6,131 nt of DNA from Gemmatimonadota bacterium (GCA_009845645.1 VXZF01000062.1:1-6131); one strand, 5' to 3'. Counted from the first letter of the stretch, positions 1-6,130 are shown. Made by a program: numbers and translations. The notes: a model not told the origin generated them from the sequence alone.

Positions 1-2
1 AC

Positions 3-1247
3 CGCACCGGCGCGTTGACACCGATGGAGGTGCGCGGGATGGACCGCATCGCGCTCGACGAGGTGACCATCGGCGATGCGTACAAACACGTGGGGTATGC
101 GACGGGGTTGATCGGCAAGTGGCACAATGGAGCGTTCGACGATCGCTATCATCCCAACGCACGCGGCTTCGATGAGTTTTTGGGCTTTCGCGGCGGGTGG
201 ATGGATTATTTTGACTGGTGGGTCGAGCGCAACGGGCGGCGCGAGACCGCGGACGGGCGCTATTTGACCGATATGTTCACCGACGAGGCGGTGGATTTTA
301 TTACGCGGCACCGGCAGGACCCCTTTCTGCTCTGCATGATGTACAATGCGCCGCATTCGCCGTTGCAGGCCCCCGACGAAACGGTGCAGCCCTATCTCGA
401 CGCGGGGATGAGCCCGGGCGTAGCGATTACCTACGCCATGAACGAGATCATGGATCGGGGCGTCGGGCGGATCGCGGAAACATTGGCAGACTTGAGGCTG
501 GCGGACGATACGATCCTGATGTTCACCAGCGACAACGGACCGGCGTTCAGGTTGCGGCCCGACCAAGTGCCCGAAGGGATGAGCACGGATACACGGCGCT
601 ACAATTGCGGCTTTAACGGGCAGAAAGGGTCGGTTTACGAGGGCGGCATCCGGGTGCCGATGATCGTGCGCTGGCGCGGCGGGTTGGAGGGGGGGCGGCA
701 GATCGACGAGTTGGTGCACAGTATGGACTGGTTGCCGACATTAGCCGGGCTGTGCGGTATCGAGCGACCCGGCGGGCGGGCCTTGGACGGGCGCGACGCC
801 GCGGCGGTGTTGCGCGGTGCCGGCGATGACGCTCCGGCGCGCTTTTGGCAGCTCAACCAATTTCAGCCCGTCGGCTGGATCAACGCGGCCATGCGCGAGG
901 GGCCGTGGAAGCTGGTCCGTCCCCAGTTGGCGCAAAAGCCCAAGACCGATGCGGATAAGCGCGTGATGGAGCGCTACGTGGAAGTGGATATCCAATACAA
1001 ATACCACCCCGACGAGGTGACGGAGCTGATGAGCGAGCCGGATCCCGAGTTGATTGTCCCGCCGCCGGCCGAGTTGGAGCTCTACAATATTGACGACGAC
1101 CCGCTGGAACAGAACAACATGGCGACGGATGAGCCGGAGCGCGCGAGCCGGATGCTCGGGGCGTTGGAGACGTGGTTTGAGGGGGTCGAGGCGGAAAGAC
1201 GGCGGATTCAGCCCGACGGCTCTATATTGAAGATCGTGGACGCATGA
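3..1247 (+). CDS. Sulfatase (arylsulfatase A-like, S1 type), 5' end outside the window
   Basis: This is the C-terminal 414 residues of a formylglycine-dependent sulfatase, which hydrolyses sulfate esters, often on sugars or polysaccharides. The frame is open to the left edge. The visible protein begins RTGAL, which in this family follows the CxPSR catalytic signature by a short distance, so the catalytic Cys/Ser and any signal peptide lie just outside. Visible family motifs in order are GKWH (Lys at 117-119, His at 123-125), APHSP (His at 354-356), the metal-binding TSDNGP (Asp at 531-533, Asn at 534-536), and QKGSVYEGG with its active-site Lys at 624-626, followed by RVPMIVRW. The C-terminus has the usual LYNIDDDP segment and a final helix. 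The TTG at 15 and the ATGs at 24 and 39 fall inside the conserved domain and are not credible starts. The substrate cannot be read from this part. It lies 73 bases upstream of the dehydratase-like gene on the same strand, which suggests a carbohydrate role. Confidence 0.93.
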   Translation, partial: RTGALTPMEVRGMDRIALDEVTIGDAYKHVGYATGLIGKWHNGAFDDRYHPNARGFDEFLGFRGGWMDYFDWWVERNGRRETADGRYLTDMFTDEAVDFITRHRQDPFLLCMMYNAPHSPLQAPDETVQPYLDAGMSPGVAITYAMNEIMDRGVGRIAETLADLRLADDTILMFTSDNGPAFRLRPDQVPEGMSTDTRRYNCGFNGQKGSVYEGGIRVPMIVRWRGGLEGGRQIDELVHSMDWLPTLAGLCGIERPGGRALDGRDAAAVLRGAGDDAPARFWQLNQFQPVGWINAAMREGPWKLVRPQLAQKPKTDADKRVMERYVEVDIQYKYHPDEVTELMSEPDPELIVPPPAELELYNIDDDPLEQNNMATDEPERASRMLGALETWFEGVEAERRRIQPDGSILKIVDA

Positions 1248-1261
1248 AATACCCACCCGAT

Positions 1262-1293
1262 AAGCGCCTTCGTGAACATCCGAAGTCGCGCTT
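1262..1293 (+). terminator. Hairpin between sulfatase and dehydratase genes, possible weak terminator or attenuator
   Basis: The left arm AAGCGC-CTTCG (1262-1272) pairs with CGAAG (1281-1285) and GCGCTT (1288-1293), giving an 11-bp stem with an 8-base loop and a 2-base TC bulge. It starts 15 bases after the sulfatase stop and is followed by a T-containing but interrupted run (TCTATGTTT), so it is at best a weak intrinsic terminator. It could equally be an mRNA-processing or stabilising element that sets different levels for the two genes. The structure was read by eye, without folding energies. Confidence 0.4.
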
Positions 1294-1320
1294 TCTATGT
1301 TTGCTAGCGAAAGAGAGAAT

Positions 1321-2478
1321 ATGAAGATCACCGACATTAAGGTTACGCCCTCCCTCGGCGCGGAAAATCGCCACTGGTCCTTGCTGAAAATTTTCACCGA
1401 CGAAGGCATTGTCGGCCTCGGCGAGTGGGCTGGGGGCCCCATCGGGCAGCTCAAACAAATGCTCATCGGCCGCGACCCGACCAACATCAATCAACTGCAC
1501 TACGACCACCTGTGGCAGATGCAGGGCCGCGGTGCCGGCGTGGAAATCGCCCTGTGGGACATCCGAGGCAAGCAGCTAAACGCACCCATGCACGAACTGC
1601 TGGGCGGCAAACTGCGCGACCGCATCCGCGTGTACTGCGACTGCCACTCGGGGGCGCACTGGACGCGGGAAGACTACCAGCGGCGCTGGCAGGAGACGCG
1701 GGCCAGCGGGCAATTGGATCCGGTGTACGAAACTAGCGCCTACGTATCCATGGCCAAAGAAGTGGTGGCCGAAGGATACACCGCAATCAAGTTCGATCTC
1801 GATGTGCCCAACCCTTGGAAGCTCGACGCGTACGACCGCTCCATCAGCCGCCGACAGCACCACCACATCGTCACCACCATCGAAAGCCTGCGTCAAGCGA
1901 TAGGCCCTTACACCGACTTATCCATCGACTTGCACGGTTCCTTCAACCTAGCCGACGCCCTGCGCATCTGCAAAGACGTAGAGCACCTCGATCTGCTGTG
2001 GTTGGAGGATCCCATCCGCTGGGAGTGGGGCAATGTCGCCGCCTTGGCCAAAATCTGCCAACAGACCGAGACGCCGATCTGCACCGGCGAAATCTTTTAC
2101 GGAGCCAAGATGTTCCGCGAGCTAATGGAACAACAGGCGTGCGACCTGCTGGAACCGGACATTCCTCACAGCGGCGGCGCCATTGAAATCCGCCGCATCG
2201 CCGAACTAGCCGAGATGTACCACATGTCGGTAGCTCCCCACTACATGCGGAGCGCAATTACGGGCATGGCCGCGGTGCATATCTGTTCTACCCTGCCCAA
2301 TTTCCTAGCCCTAGAGCACCACTCGCGCAACATCCCGCTGTGGGGCACCATGCTCGACATCAAGAACCCAATTCAGCAAGGTTATATCAACGTGCCCGAC
2401 GGCCCTGGCTTGGGCGTCGATCTAGACGAAGAAGCCATCGCCACCGCGCTACCTGCCGGAGTGCCGCTGTGGTCCTGA
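1321..2478 (+). CDS. Enolase-superfamily (mandelate racemase/muconate lactonizing type) acid-sugar dehydratase-like protein
   Basis: This 385-residue protein belongs to the enolase superfamily, probably near the D-mannonate/D-galactonate dehydratase group, which dehydrates aldonic acids to 2-keto-3-deoxy acids in the cytoplasm with Mg2+. The N-terminal capping domain (MKITDIKV..., about residues 1-85) leads through ALWDIRGK and LLGG into the barrel. Metal ligands are visible as Asp203 (in DLHG), Glu229 (in LEDPI) and Glu257 (in GEIF). His205 follows Asp203, His307 lies in APHYM and Glu332 in LEHH. The spacings of 26, 28, 50 and 25 residues fit dehydratases with His and Glu at the ends of late barrel strands. 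The second-strand position reads Lys157-Phe-Asp159 rather than KxK. The start at 1321 is preferred because MKIT is the usual family N-terminus and purines (AAGAGAG, 1311-1317) precede it; the in-frame ATG at 1297 abuts a hairpin and lacks a ribosome binding site. Two capping-domain segments look about 8-10 residues short. The substrate is not assignable; an epimerase or other dehydratase is possible. Confidence 0.88.
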   Translation: MKITDIKVTPSLGAENRHWSLLKIFTDEGIVGLGEWAGGPIGQLKQMLIGRDPTNINQLHYDHLWQMQGRGAGVEIALWDIRGKQLNAPMHELLGGKLRDRIRVYCDCHSGAHWTREDYQRRWQETRASGQLDPVYETSAYVSMAKEVVAEGYTAIKFDLDVPNPWKLDAYDRSISRRQHHHIVTTIESLRQAIGPYTDLSIDLHGSFNLADALRICKDVEHLDLLWLEDPIRWEWGNVAALAKICQQTETPICTGEIFYGAKMFRELMEQQACDLLEPDIPHSGGAIEIRRIAELAEMYHMSVAPHYMRSAITGMAAVHICSTLPNFLALEHHSRNIPLWGTMLDIKNPIQQGYINVPDGPGLGVDLDEEAIATALPAGVPLWS

Positions 2479-2542
2479 GCCGCAGCGCATCCGTGATCGT
2501 CTTGTGATATTATTCTGCGTCCATCTGCGGATTACTCTATAT

Positions 2543-2547
2543 AGGAG
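2543..2547 (+). promoter_or_regulatory. Ribosome binding site of the aldehyde dehydrogenase gene
   Basis: AGGAG lies 8 bases before the ATG at 2556. It is a strong match to the anti-Shine-Dalgarno sequence and sits in an AT-rich patch (CTCTATATAGGAG) within a 77-base gap, which fixes the start of the dehydrogenase. Confidence 0.75.
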
Positions 2548-2555
2548 CACTAATT

Positions 2556-4004
2556 ATGAAATCGCAAAACTACATCGACGGCCAGTGGGTCGGAGCCTCG
2601 GACGGAAAGACCTTTGCCCAGCGCAATCCAGCCGACCTAGAACACGTAACTGGCGAGTGGCCTCAAGGCACCAGCGCCGACGCCGAGCAGGCCATTGAAG
2701 CAGCACACGCAGCGTTCCCAGCGTGGGCCGAAATGGGCGTGTACCAACGGGCGGAGTACTTGTCTCGGGCGGTCGCAGTGCTAAAGGGGCGGGCCGAAGA
2801 AATCGCCGCCATCCTCACCGCAGAAAATGGCAAGACGCTCGACGAAGCGCGCACCGAAATAGGATCGGCAGTGCGCGAGATGGAGTTCCAGATCGCCCAA
2901 GGGATCTCCATGTGCGGCCAGACCGCGCCCTCGGCGCAAGCGGGGGTGTTTGCCTACAGCGTGCGGCGGCCCCTCGGGGTAGCGTCGATCATCAGCCCTT
3001 GGAACTTTCCGTTCAACGTGCCGGGGCGCAAGTGTACGCCAGCGCTGATCAGCGGCAACACCATCGTCTTCAAGCCGGCGAGCCTGACGCCCGGAGCCGG
3101 GCGGGCTTTCGTCGATATCTTTGCCGAGGCAGGACTACCTCCGGGCGTACTGAACTTCGTCTGCGGCGGAGGCAGTACAGTCGGGGAAACCATGATCACG
3201 CATCCGTTGGTGCAGTCGATTTCCTTTACGGGCTCGACCCAAGTGGGCCGGGGCATTCAGCAGCGCGCCGCCCAAGGGATCATCCGCACGCAACTGGAGA
3301 TGGGCGGCAAAAATCCCGCAGTTATCTTAGCAGACGCCGACCTCGACATGGCCGCGGATGCAGTCGTCAAGGCGGCTTACGCCTGCGCCGGACAGTGGTG
3401 CACTTCGACGAGCCGCGCAATTGCCGAGCGCGAGGTCGCCACAGCCTTCACCGACAAGGTGCTAGAGCGCGTCAAGCAAATTCGCGTGGGAAATGGGACC
3501 GAGGATGGGGTGGATATGGGACCAGTGTGCGGCACGGACCAGCTCGAAACCATCGAAGCCTACATCGAGATCGGCAAAGCGGAAGGGGGCTGCATCGCGC
3601 ATGGAGGCGAGCGCCTGACCGACAACGGACTCGACAAAGGGTGTTTTATCGCGCCGACGGTCTTTACCAACGTCCAGCCGCAGATGCGCATCGCTCAGGA
3701 GGAGATTTTCGGTCCGGTATTGTGCCTAATGGTAGCAGAGGATTTCTCCGAAGCCCTAGAAATCGCCAATGGCGTGGAGTTTGGGCTGGCGTCGTCCATT
3801 TTCACGCGAGACATTGGGCGGGCTTTCCAGTTTTTAGCAGAAACCGACGTGGGGCTGACGCACGTCAACATGATGACGGCCTACCGCGAGCCCCAGCTCT
3901 CATTCGGCGGGGTCAAGGCTTCCGGGCACGGGATCCCGGAATCGGGCGACACCGGAATCGAGTTTTTCACCGAACACAAGGTCGCCTTTATCAATTATCA
4001 CTAA
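2556..4004 (+). CDS. NAD(P)-dependent aldehyde dehydrogenase, possibly 2-oxoglutarate semialdehyde type
   Basis: This is a full-length 482-residue cytoplasmic aldehyde dehydrogenase that oxidises an aldehyde to a carboxylic acid with NAD+ or NADP+. Family landmarks in order are PWNFPF with the oxyanion Asn150, the cofactor-binding KPAS Lys173, FTGSTQVG at the Rossmann turn, the general base Glu248 in LEMGGKNP, the nucleophile Cys282 in GQWCTSTSR and Glu383 in EEIFGPV. The 34-residue Glu-to-Cys distance is the family norm. The C-terminal SFGGVKASGHG and FFTEHK resemble 2-oxoglutarate semialdehyde dehydrogenases of sugar-acid pathways, but related semialdehyde, lactaldehyde or glycolaldehyde substrates are possible. 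Trp281, just before the nucleophile, is an unusual residue there. The gene follows the dehydratase-like gene by 77 bases, consistent with one catabolic pathway. It ends in tandem in-frame stops TAA TAG (4002-4007), and its last 14 bases overlap the end of the opposing dioxygenase gene. Confidence 0.95.
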   Translation: MKSQNYIDGQWVGASDGKTFAQRNPADLEHVTGEWPQGTSADAEQAIEAAHAAFPAWAEMGVYQRAEYLSRAVAVLKGRAEEIAAILTAENGKTLDEARTEIGSAVREMEFQIAQGISMCGQTAPSAQAGVFAYSVRRPLGVASIISPWNFPFNVPGRKCTPALISGNTIVFKPASLTPGAGRAFVDIFAEAGLPPGVLNFVCGGGSTVGETMITHPLVQSISFTGSTQVGRGIQQRAAQGIIRTQLEMGGKNPAVILADADLDMAADAVVKAAYACAGQWCTSTSRAIAEREVATAFTDKVLERVKQIRVGNGTEDGVDMGPVCGTDQLETIEAYIEIGKAEGGCIAHGGERLTDNGLDKGCFIAPTVFTNVQPQMRIAQEEIFGPVLCLMVAEDFSEALEIANGVEFGLASSIFTRDIGRAFQFLAETDVGLTHVNMMTAYREPQLSFGGVKASGHGIPESGDTGIEFFTEHKVAFINYH

Positions 4005-4779
4005 TAGGCTGGTAGGTCGGGAAGACGCGGGGAAAGGCGCAGCCCGTAGTCTTCTGGCGGGTAGCCGCGTCGATGTAGCAGACGCTGAACGCACGGCGCG
4101 GGCGATTGGTGTTATTCGTCTCCGAACGGTGCAAGGTCCAGTTGTGCAAAAGCACCACCTCGCCTTTTTCCATTTCCAAATAGAGCCGCTTCTCATCCGG
4201 GGCGTGCAGCGCGCGCTCGTCCGCCGAGAGCTGGTCGCCCGTCTCGGGGATCATGGTGTGGTGCGAGCTGGGGATGATTTGTAGGCAGCCGTTGGCAACG
4301 CGCGTGTCGTCGAGCGCGGTCCACACCGTGACTTTGGGGGGAATGCTCAGTTTCCAGCCGCCAGCGCCGTCTTGGTGCCAGTTGATCATGACGCCCTGCT
4401 CGGCGGGCTTGTTGAAAAACATGGCGCGAAAAATCGAAACATCCTCACTGACGATTTTGGCGGTTAGGTCGCGGAAGAGCGGCTTTTGCATGTAGTCCAA
4501 AAACAGCGGATCCTGCTCCAGATCCTGAATTTTGCGGTACTTGAGCGAGGAGCCCTTAAACTCCTTGGTCTGCCGCGAAAGTTCGGGATTGCCGGCCGAA
4601 GGACATAGCTGCATGAGCATGTTGTCGTAGCGCACTTCGCCGAGCATGATCTGGTCGATGCGCTGGCAGAGGGCGTCGATTTCCTCGCGGGAAGCCACGT
4701 GGCCGAGACGCACGTAGCCCTGATCGTGAAACTGGTCGAGTTCGGCGGTACTGAGCGCGGGGGCGTGGAGAGCGGTCAT
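3991..4779 (-). CDS. Phytanoyl-CoA dioxygenase (PhyH) family Fe(II)/2-oxoglutarate oxygenase
   Basis: This is a 262-residue cytoplasmic oxygenase of the PhyH family, whose members couple oxidation of 2-oxoglutarate to succinate with hydroxylation of a small substrate. The N-terminal segment (FHDQGYVRL, about residues 17-25) is typical. The iron-binding facial triad is visible as His135-x-Asp137 (in NWHQD) and His217 (in LHRS). An Arg after it in RPRRAF (Arg228 or Arg229) is placed to bind the 2-oxoglutarate carboxylate. No signal peptide or membrane segment is seen. The frame is open further upstream to 4926, but the ATG at 4779 matches the family N-terminus, has AAGGAA just before it, and avoids overlap with the upstream gene. 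It lies 17 bases after the unknown gene's stop, so the two are likely co-transcribed. Its end overlaps the aldehyde dehydrogenase end by 14 bases. The natural substrate is unknown; such proteins are numerous in environmental bacteria. Confidence 0.93.
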   Translation of the reverse strand: MTALHAPALSTAELDQFHDQGYVRLGHVASREEIDALCQRIDQIMLGEVRYDNMLMQLCPSAGNPELSRQTKEFKGSSLKYRKIQDLEQDPLFLDYMQKPLFRDLTAKIVSEDVSIFRAMFFNKPAEQGVMINWHQDGAGGWKLSIPPKVTVWTALDDTRVANGCLQIIPSSHHTMIPETGDQLSADERALHAPDEKRLYLEMEKGEVVLLHNWTLHRSETNNTNRPRRAFSVCYIDAATRQKTTGCAFPRVFPTYQPISDN

Positions 4780-4785
4780 GGCAAG

Positions 4786-4791
4786 TTCCTT
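4786..4791 (-). promoter_or_regulatory. Ribosome binding site of the PhyH-family gene
   Basis: On the - strand AAGGAA lies 6 bases before the ATG at 4779, inside the 17-base gap after the unknown gene's TAA. It decides the start and argues against the longer reading frame that runs back into the neighbour. Confidence 0.65.
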
Positions 4792-4796
4792 TGGTT

Positions 4797-5444
4797 TTAA
4801 GCGATGCGGGCGAGCGCGTCTTGCCGGCTGATGCGGCGGAAGGATTGTTCGAGGACGGGATCTTGGCCCTGACAGCCCTTCTCGCGCTCGCCGTCGGGCA
4901 CGGAGTCGCAGACGCTTTGGCACCAATCGGCGAGCGGATCTGCCGGGCAGCGAATCACCAAGTCAGGATCGGCGACCGCACCTGTGGACGAATACGCATA
5001 GCAGGTTTCGATGAGTCTCTCGGCTGAGGCTAGCTGCTGCCGCTGGTACTCGCACGGGGTCGGAGGGCCATCGGGCACGAGCAGGATGTTGACACCGCGG
5101 TCGGTGATCGCGTTGAGCCGCTCGACCGCATCCGTGCCGACCAGCACGTCCTTGTGCTCCGGCCAGATGTCGAACATCCCGTAAGCCGCCTTGGGCTCGC
5201 GCGATTGGAAGGTGAAGTTATCGGGGTACGCGAAAAAATCTTCGCCAGTGGCGCGATAGGTATTGTAAAAGGCAGTTACGTGGGCCATGATCAAATTGAT
5301 GGCCCCGACGCCTTCGAGGCGATTGGGCGCTAGCACCCCTAGCCTCTTGGTATTGGTAAAGCCGCGAAAGTACTCTGCCAGCGCGACCGGTTGGCCGCTG
5401 ACAAGTATCTCAAAATCGCTGTCGCCGAGTGTTGAACTGTGCAT
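4797..5444 (-). CDS. Uncharacterised 215-residue protein, co-directional with the PhyH gene
   Basis: I do not recognise this family. It looks like a real gene: it has a clear ribosome binding site, a balanced residue composition and tight spacing to its neighbour (17 bases to the dioxygenase start). It is predicted soluble, with no signal peptide or membrane segment. The N-terminal two thirds hold mixed hydrophobic and aromatic segments: GVLAPNRLEG (about 36-45), a helix-like stretch IMAHVTAFYNTY (52-63), DFFAYPDNFTFQ (69-80), YGMFDIWPEHK (88-98) and VNILLVPDGPP (118-128). An alternating pattern of this kind suggests an alpha/beta fold, but that is only an impression. The C-terminal third has six Cys (131, 148, 166, 175, 179, 191) and ends in a charged, Arg-rich tail. 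The ATG at 5444 is chosen over an in-frame GTG at 5456 because the GTG lies inside the ribosome binding site. By context it may act on, or bind, the substrate or product of the dioxygenase; this is inference only. Confidence 0.8.
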   Translation of the reverse strand: MHSSTLGDSDFEILVSGQPVALAEYFRGFTNTKRLGVLAPNRLEGVGAINLIMAHVTAFYNTYRATGEDFFAYPDNFTFQSREPKAAYGMFDIWPEHKDVLVGTDAVERLNAITDRGVNILLVPDGPPTPCEYQRQQLASAERLIETCYAYSSTGAVADPDLVIRCPADPLADWCQSVCDSVPDGEREKGCQGQDPVLEQSFRRISRQDALARIA

Positions 5445-5452
5445 GGGTAACA

Positions 5453-5458
5453 CCACCT
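5453..5458 (-). promoter_or_regulatory. Ribosome binding site of the uncharacterised gene
   Basis: On the - strand AGGTGG lies 8 bases before the ATG at 5444. The alternative GTG codon at 5456-5454 is part of this element, so it cannot be the start. Confidence 0.6.
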
Positions 5459-5459
5459 A

Positions 5460-5472
5460 ATATTCCAAATAT
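5460..5472. repeat. Short AT-rich dyad upstream of the uncharacterised gene
   Basis: ATATT-CCA-AATAT is a perfect 5-bp inverted repeat around a 3-base centre. It lies in the 77-base gap between the SDR stop and the uncharacterised gene, just upstream of its ribosome binding site, in an AT-rich island within GC-rich DNA. It could be part of a promoter or operator, but no convincing -35/-10 pair was found nearby, and a 5-bp dyad can arise by chance. Confidence 0.25.
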
Positions 5473-5521
5473 GTAACGCCATTTGCCGCGCCGCCACAAG
5501 CTGTTAGGTCGCCAGCCAAGC

Positions 5522-6130
5522 CTACTCCAGCAGAATGCCGCCGTCGAGGACGATATTTTTACCCGTCATCGACGGAGTTCTGCACAGCATTTCAAAAACA
5601 TAGAGCAGGTGCACAGGGGGGACTTCCTGATTCCACACCTTCATTAGGTTTTTGACTCCGTCAATGGCTTCACGCGGCGTGTTGGAAATCATCTGGCCGC
5701 TAACAATGACCGGGCTGATGGAATTGACGCGAATCCCGAATTCCTTGCCTGCCTGCACCGTATAGTTGCGGCTGAGACCGAGCAGGGCCGCCTTGCTGCA
5801 AACATAGGGAGCTCCCACGTACAGCCCGCCCACCAATGCGGCCAGCGACACGATGTTAATGATTTGCCGGTCGTCGCTGCCATGCTGCATCAAGCCAACC
5901 GCGCCTTGGCTCATAAAGGCCGCGCCTTTTGCATTTACATTGAGGACGCGGTCCCAGTTGTCCTCGGTCATGTCGAGCAACTTTACCTCACTGAGGAGCC
6001 CGGCGTTATTGATGAGCAGATCGAGGCCGTCATACTGTTCGGCGATTTCAGCGTAGAAGGATTTGATCTGCGCGACATCGCTGAGGTCCACGCGATGGAC
6101 GCTGTACTCGCCACCATAGGACGCAACCGC
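5522..6130 (-). CDS. Short-chain dehydrogenase/reductase (SDR), 5' end outside the window
   Basis: This is the C-terminal 202 residues of a classical SDR, an NAD(P)-dependent alcohol/carbonyl oxidoreductase of the cytoplasm. The reading frame stays open to the right edge, so the first beta strand and the cofactor-binding TGxxxGxG motif are missing. The visible part starts in the segment before DLSD. It shows NNAG (residues 41-44 of the fragment), NVNAKG (64-69), the catalytic Ser95 in IVSLAA, and YVCSK with Tyr109 and Lys113. It ends TGKNIVLDGG plus four residues, the normal C-terminus for a protein of about 250 residues. The GTG at 6091 lies within the conserved domain and is not a start. 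Two details are unusual: the common SPG after the active site reads SPV (Pro140-Val141), and the region before TGKN reads RTPSM rather than an ASD-like sequence. The gene is co-directional with the next two but separated by 77 bases, so operon membership is uncertain. The substrate is unknown; sugar or polyol oxidation would fit the context. Confidence 0.92.
   Translation of the reverse strand, partial: AVASYGGEYSVHRVDLSDVAQIKSFYAEIAEQYDGLDLLINNAGLLSEVKLLDMTEDNWDRVLNVNAKGAAFMSQGAVGLMQHGSDDRQIINIVSLAALVGGLYVGAPYVCSKAALLGLSRNYTVQAGKEFGIRVNSISPVIVSGQMISNTPREAIDGVKNLMKVWNQEVPPVHLLYVFEMLCRTPSMTGKNIVLDGGILLE

Noticed and set aside
15..41. TTG at 15 or ATG at 24/39 as the sulfatase start
   Set aside because: The frame is open to the left edge and these codons fall downstream of where the catalytic CxPSR motif must be, so the gene begins outside the window.
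1297..1320. Earlier ATG for the enolase-superfamily gene, adding eight residues
   Set aside because: It directly follows a hairpin, has no ribosome binding site and extends past the usual MKIT family N-terminus.
741..1490. A 249-residue reading frame on the - strand
   Set aside because: It is antisense to the sulfatase and the dehydratase start, crosses the intergenic gap, and shows no family motif; codon-bias shadow in GC-rich DNA.
2480..2530. Inverted repeat CCGCAG/CTGCGG in the gap before the dehydrogenase
   Set aside because: The arms are 6 bases with a 39-base loop and compete with other short pairings such as ATCCG/CGGAT; no T run follows.
2500..2543. Promoter candidate (TTGTGA, TATTAT, TATATA) before the dehydrogenase
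   Set aside because: No -35/-10 pair has acceptable spacing, so the AT-rich patch alone is not enough.
2723..4015. A 430-residue reading frame on the + strand
   Set aside because: It is an out-of-frame shadow of the aldehyde dehydrogenase, very rich in Arg with no recognisable domain.
4780..4926. N-terminal extension of the PhyH protein
   Set aside because: The added sequence is Arg/Pro-rich, overlaps the unknown gene and precedes a better start with a ribosome binding site.
5445..5456. GTG start at 5456 for the unknown gene
   Set aside because: The GTG is part of the AGGTGG ribosome binding site for the ATG at 5444.
5853..6056. A 67-residue + strand reading frame
   Set aside because: It is antisense within the SDR gene, with no motif and no ribosome binding site noted.
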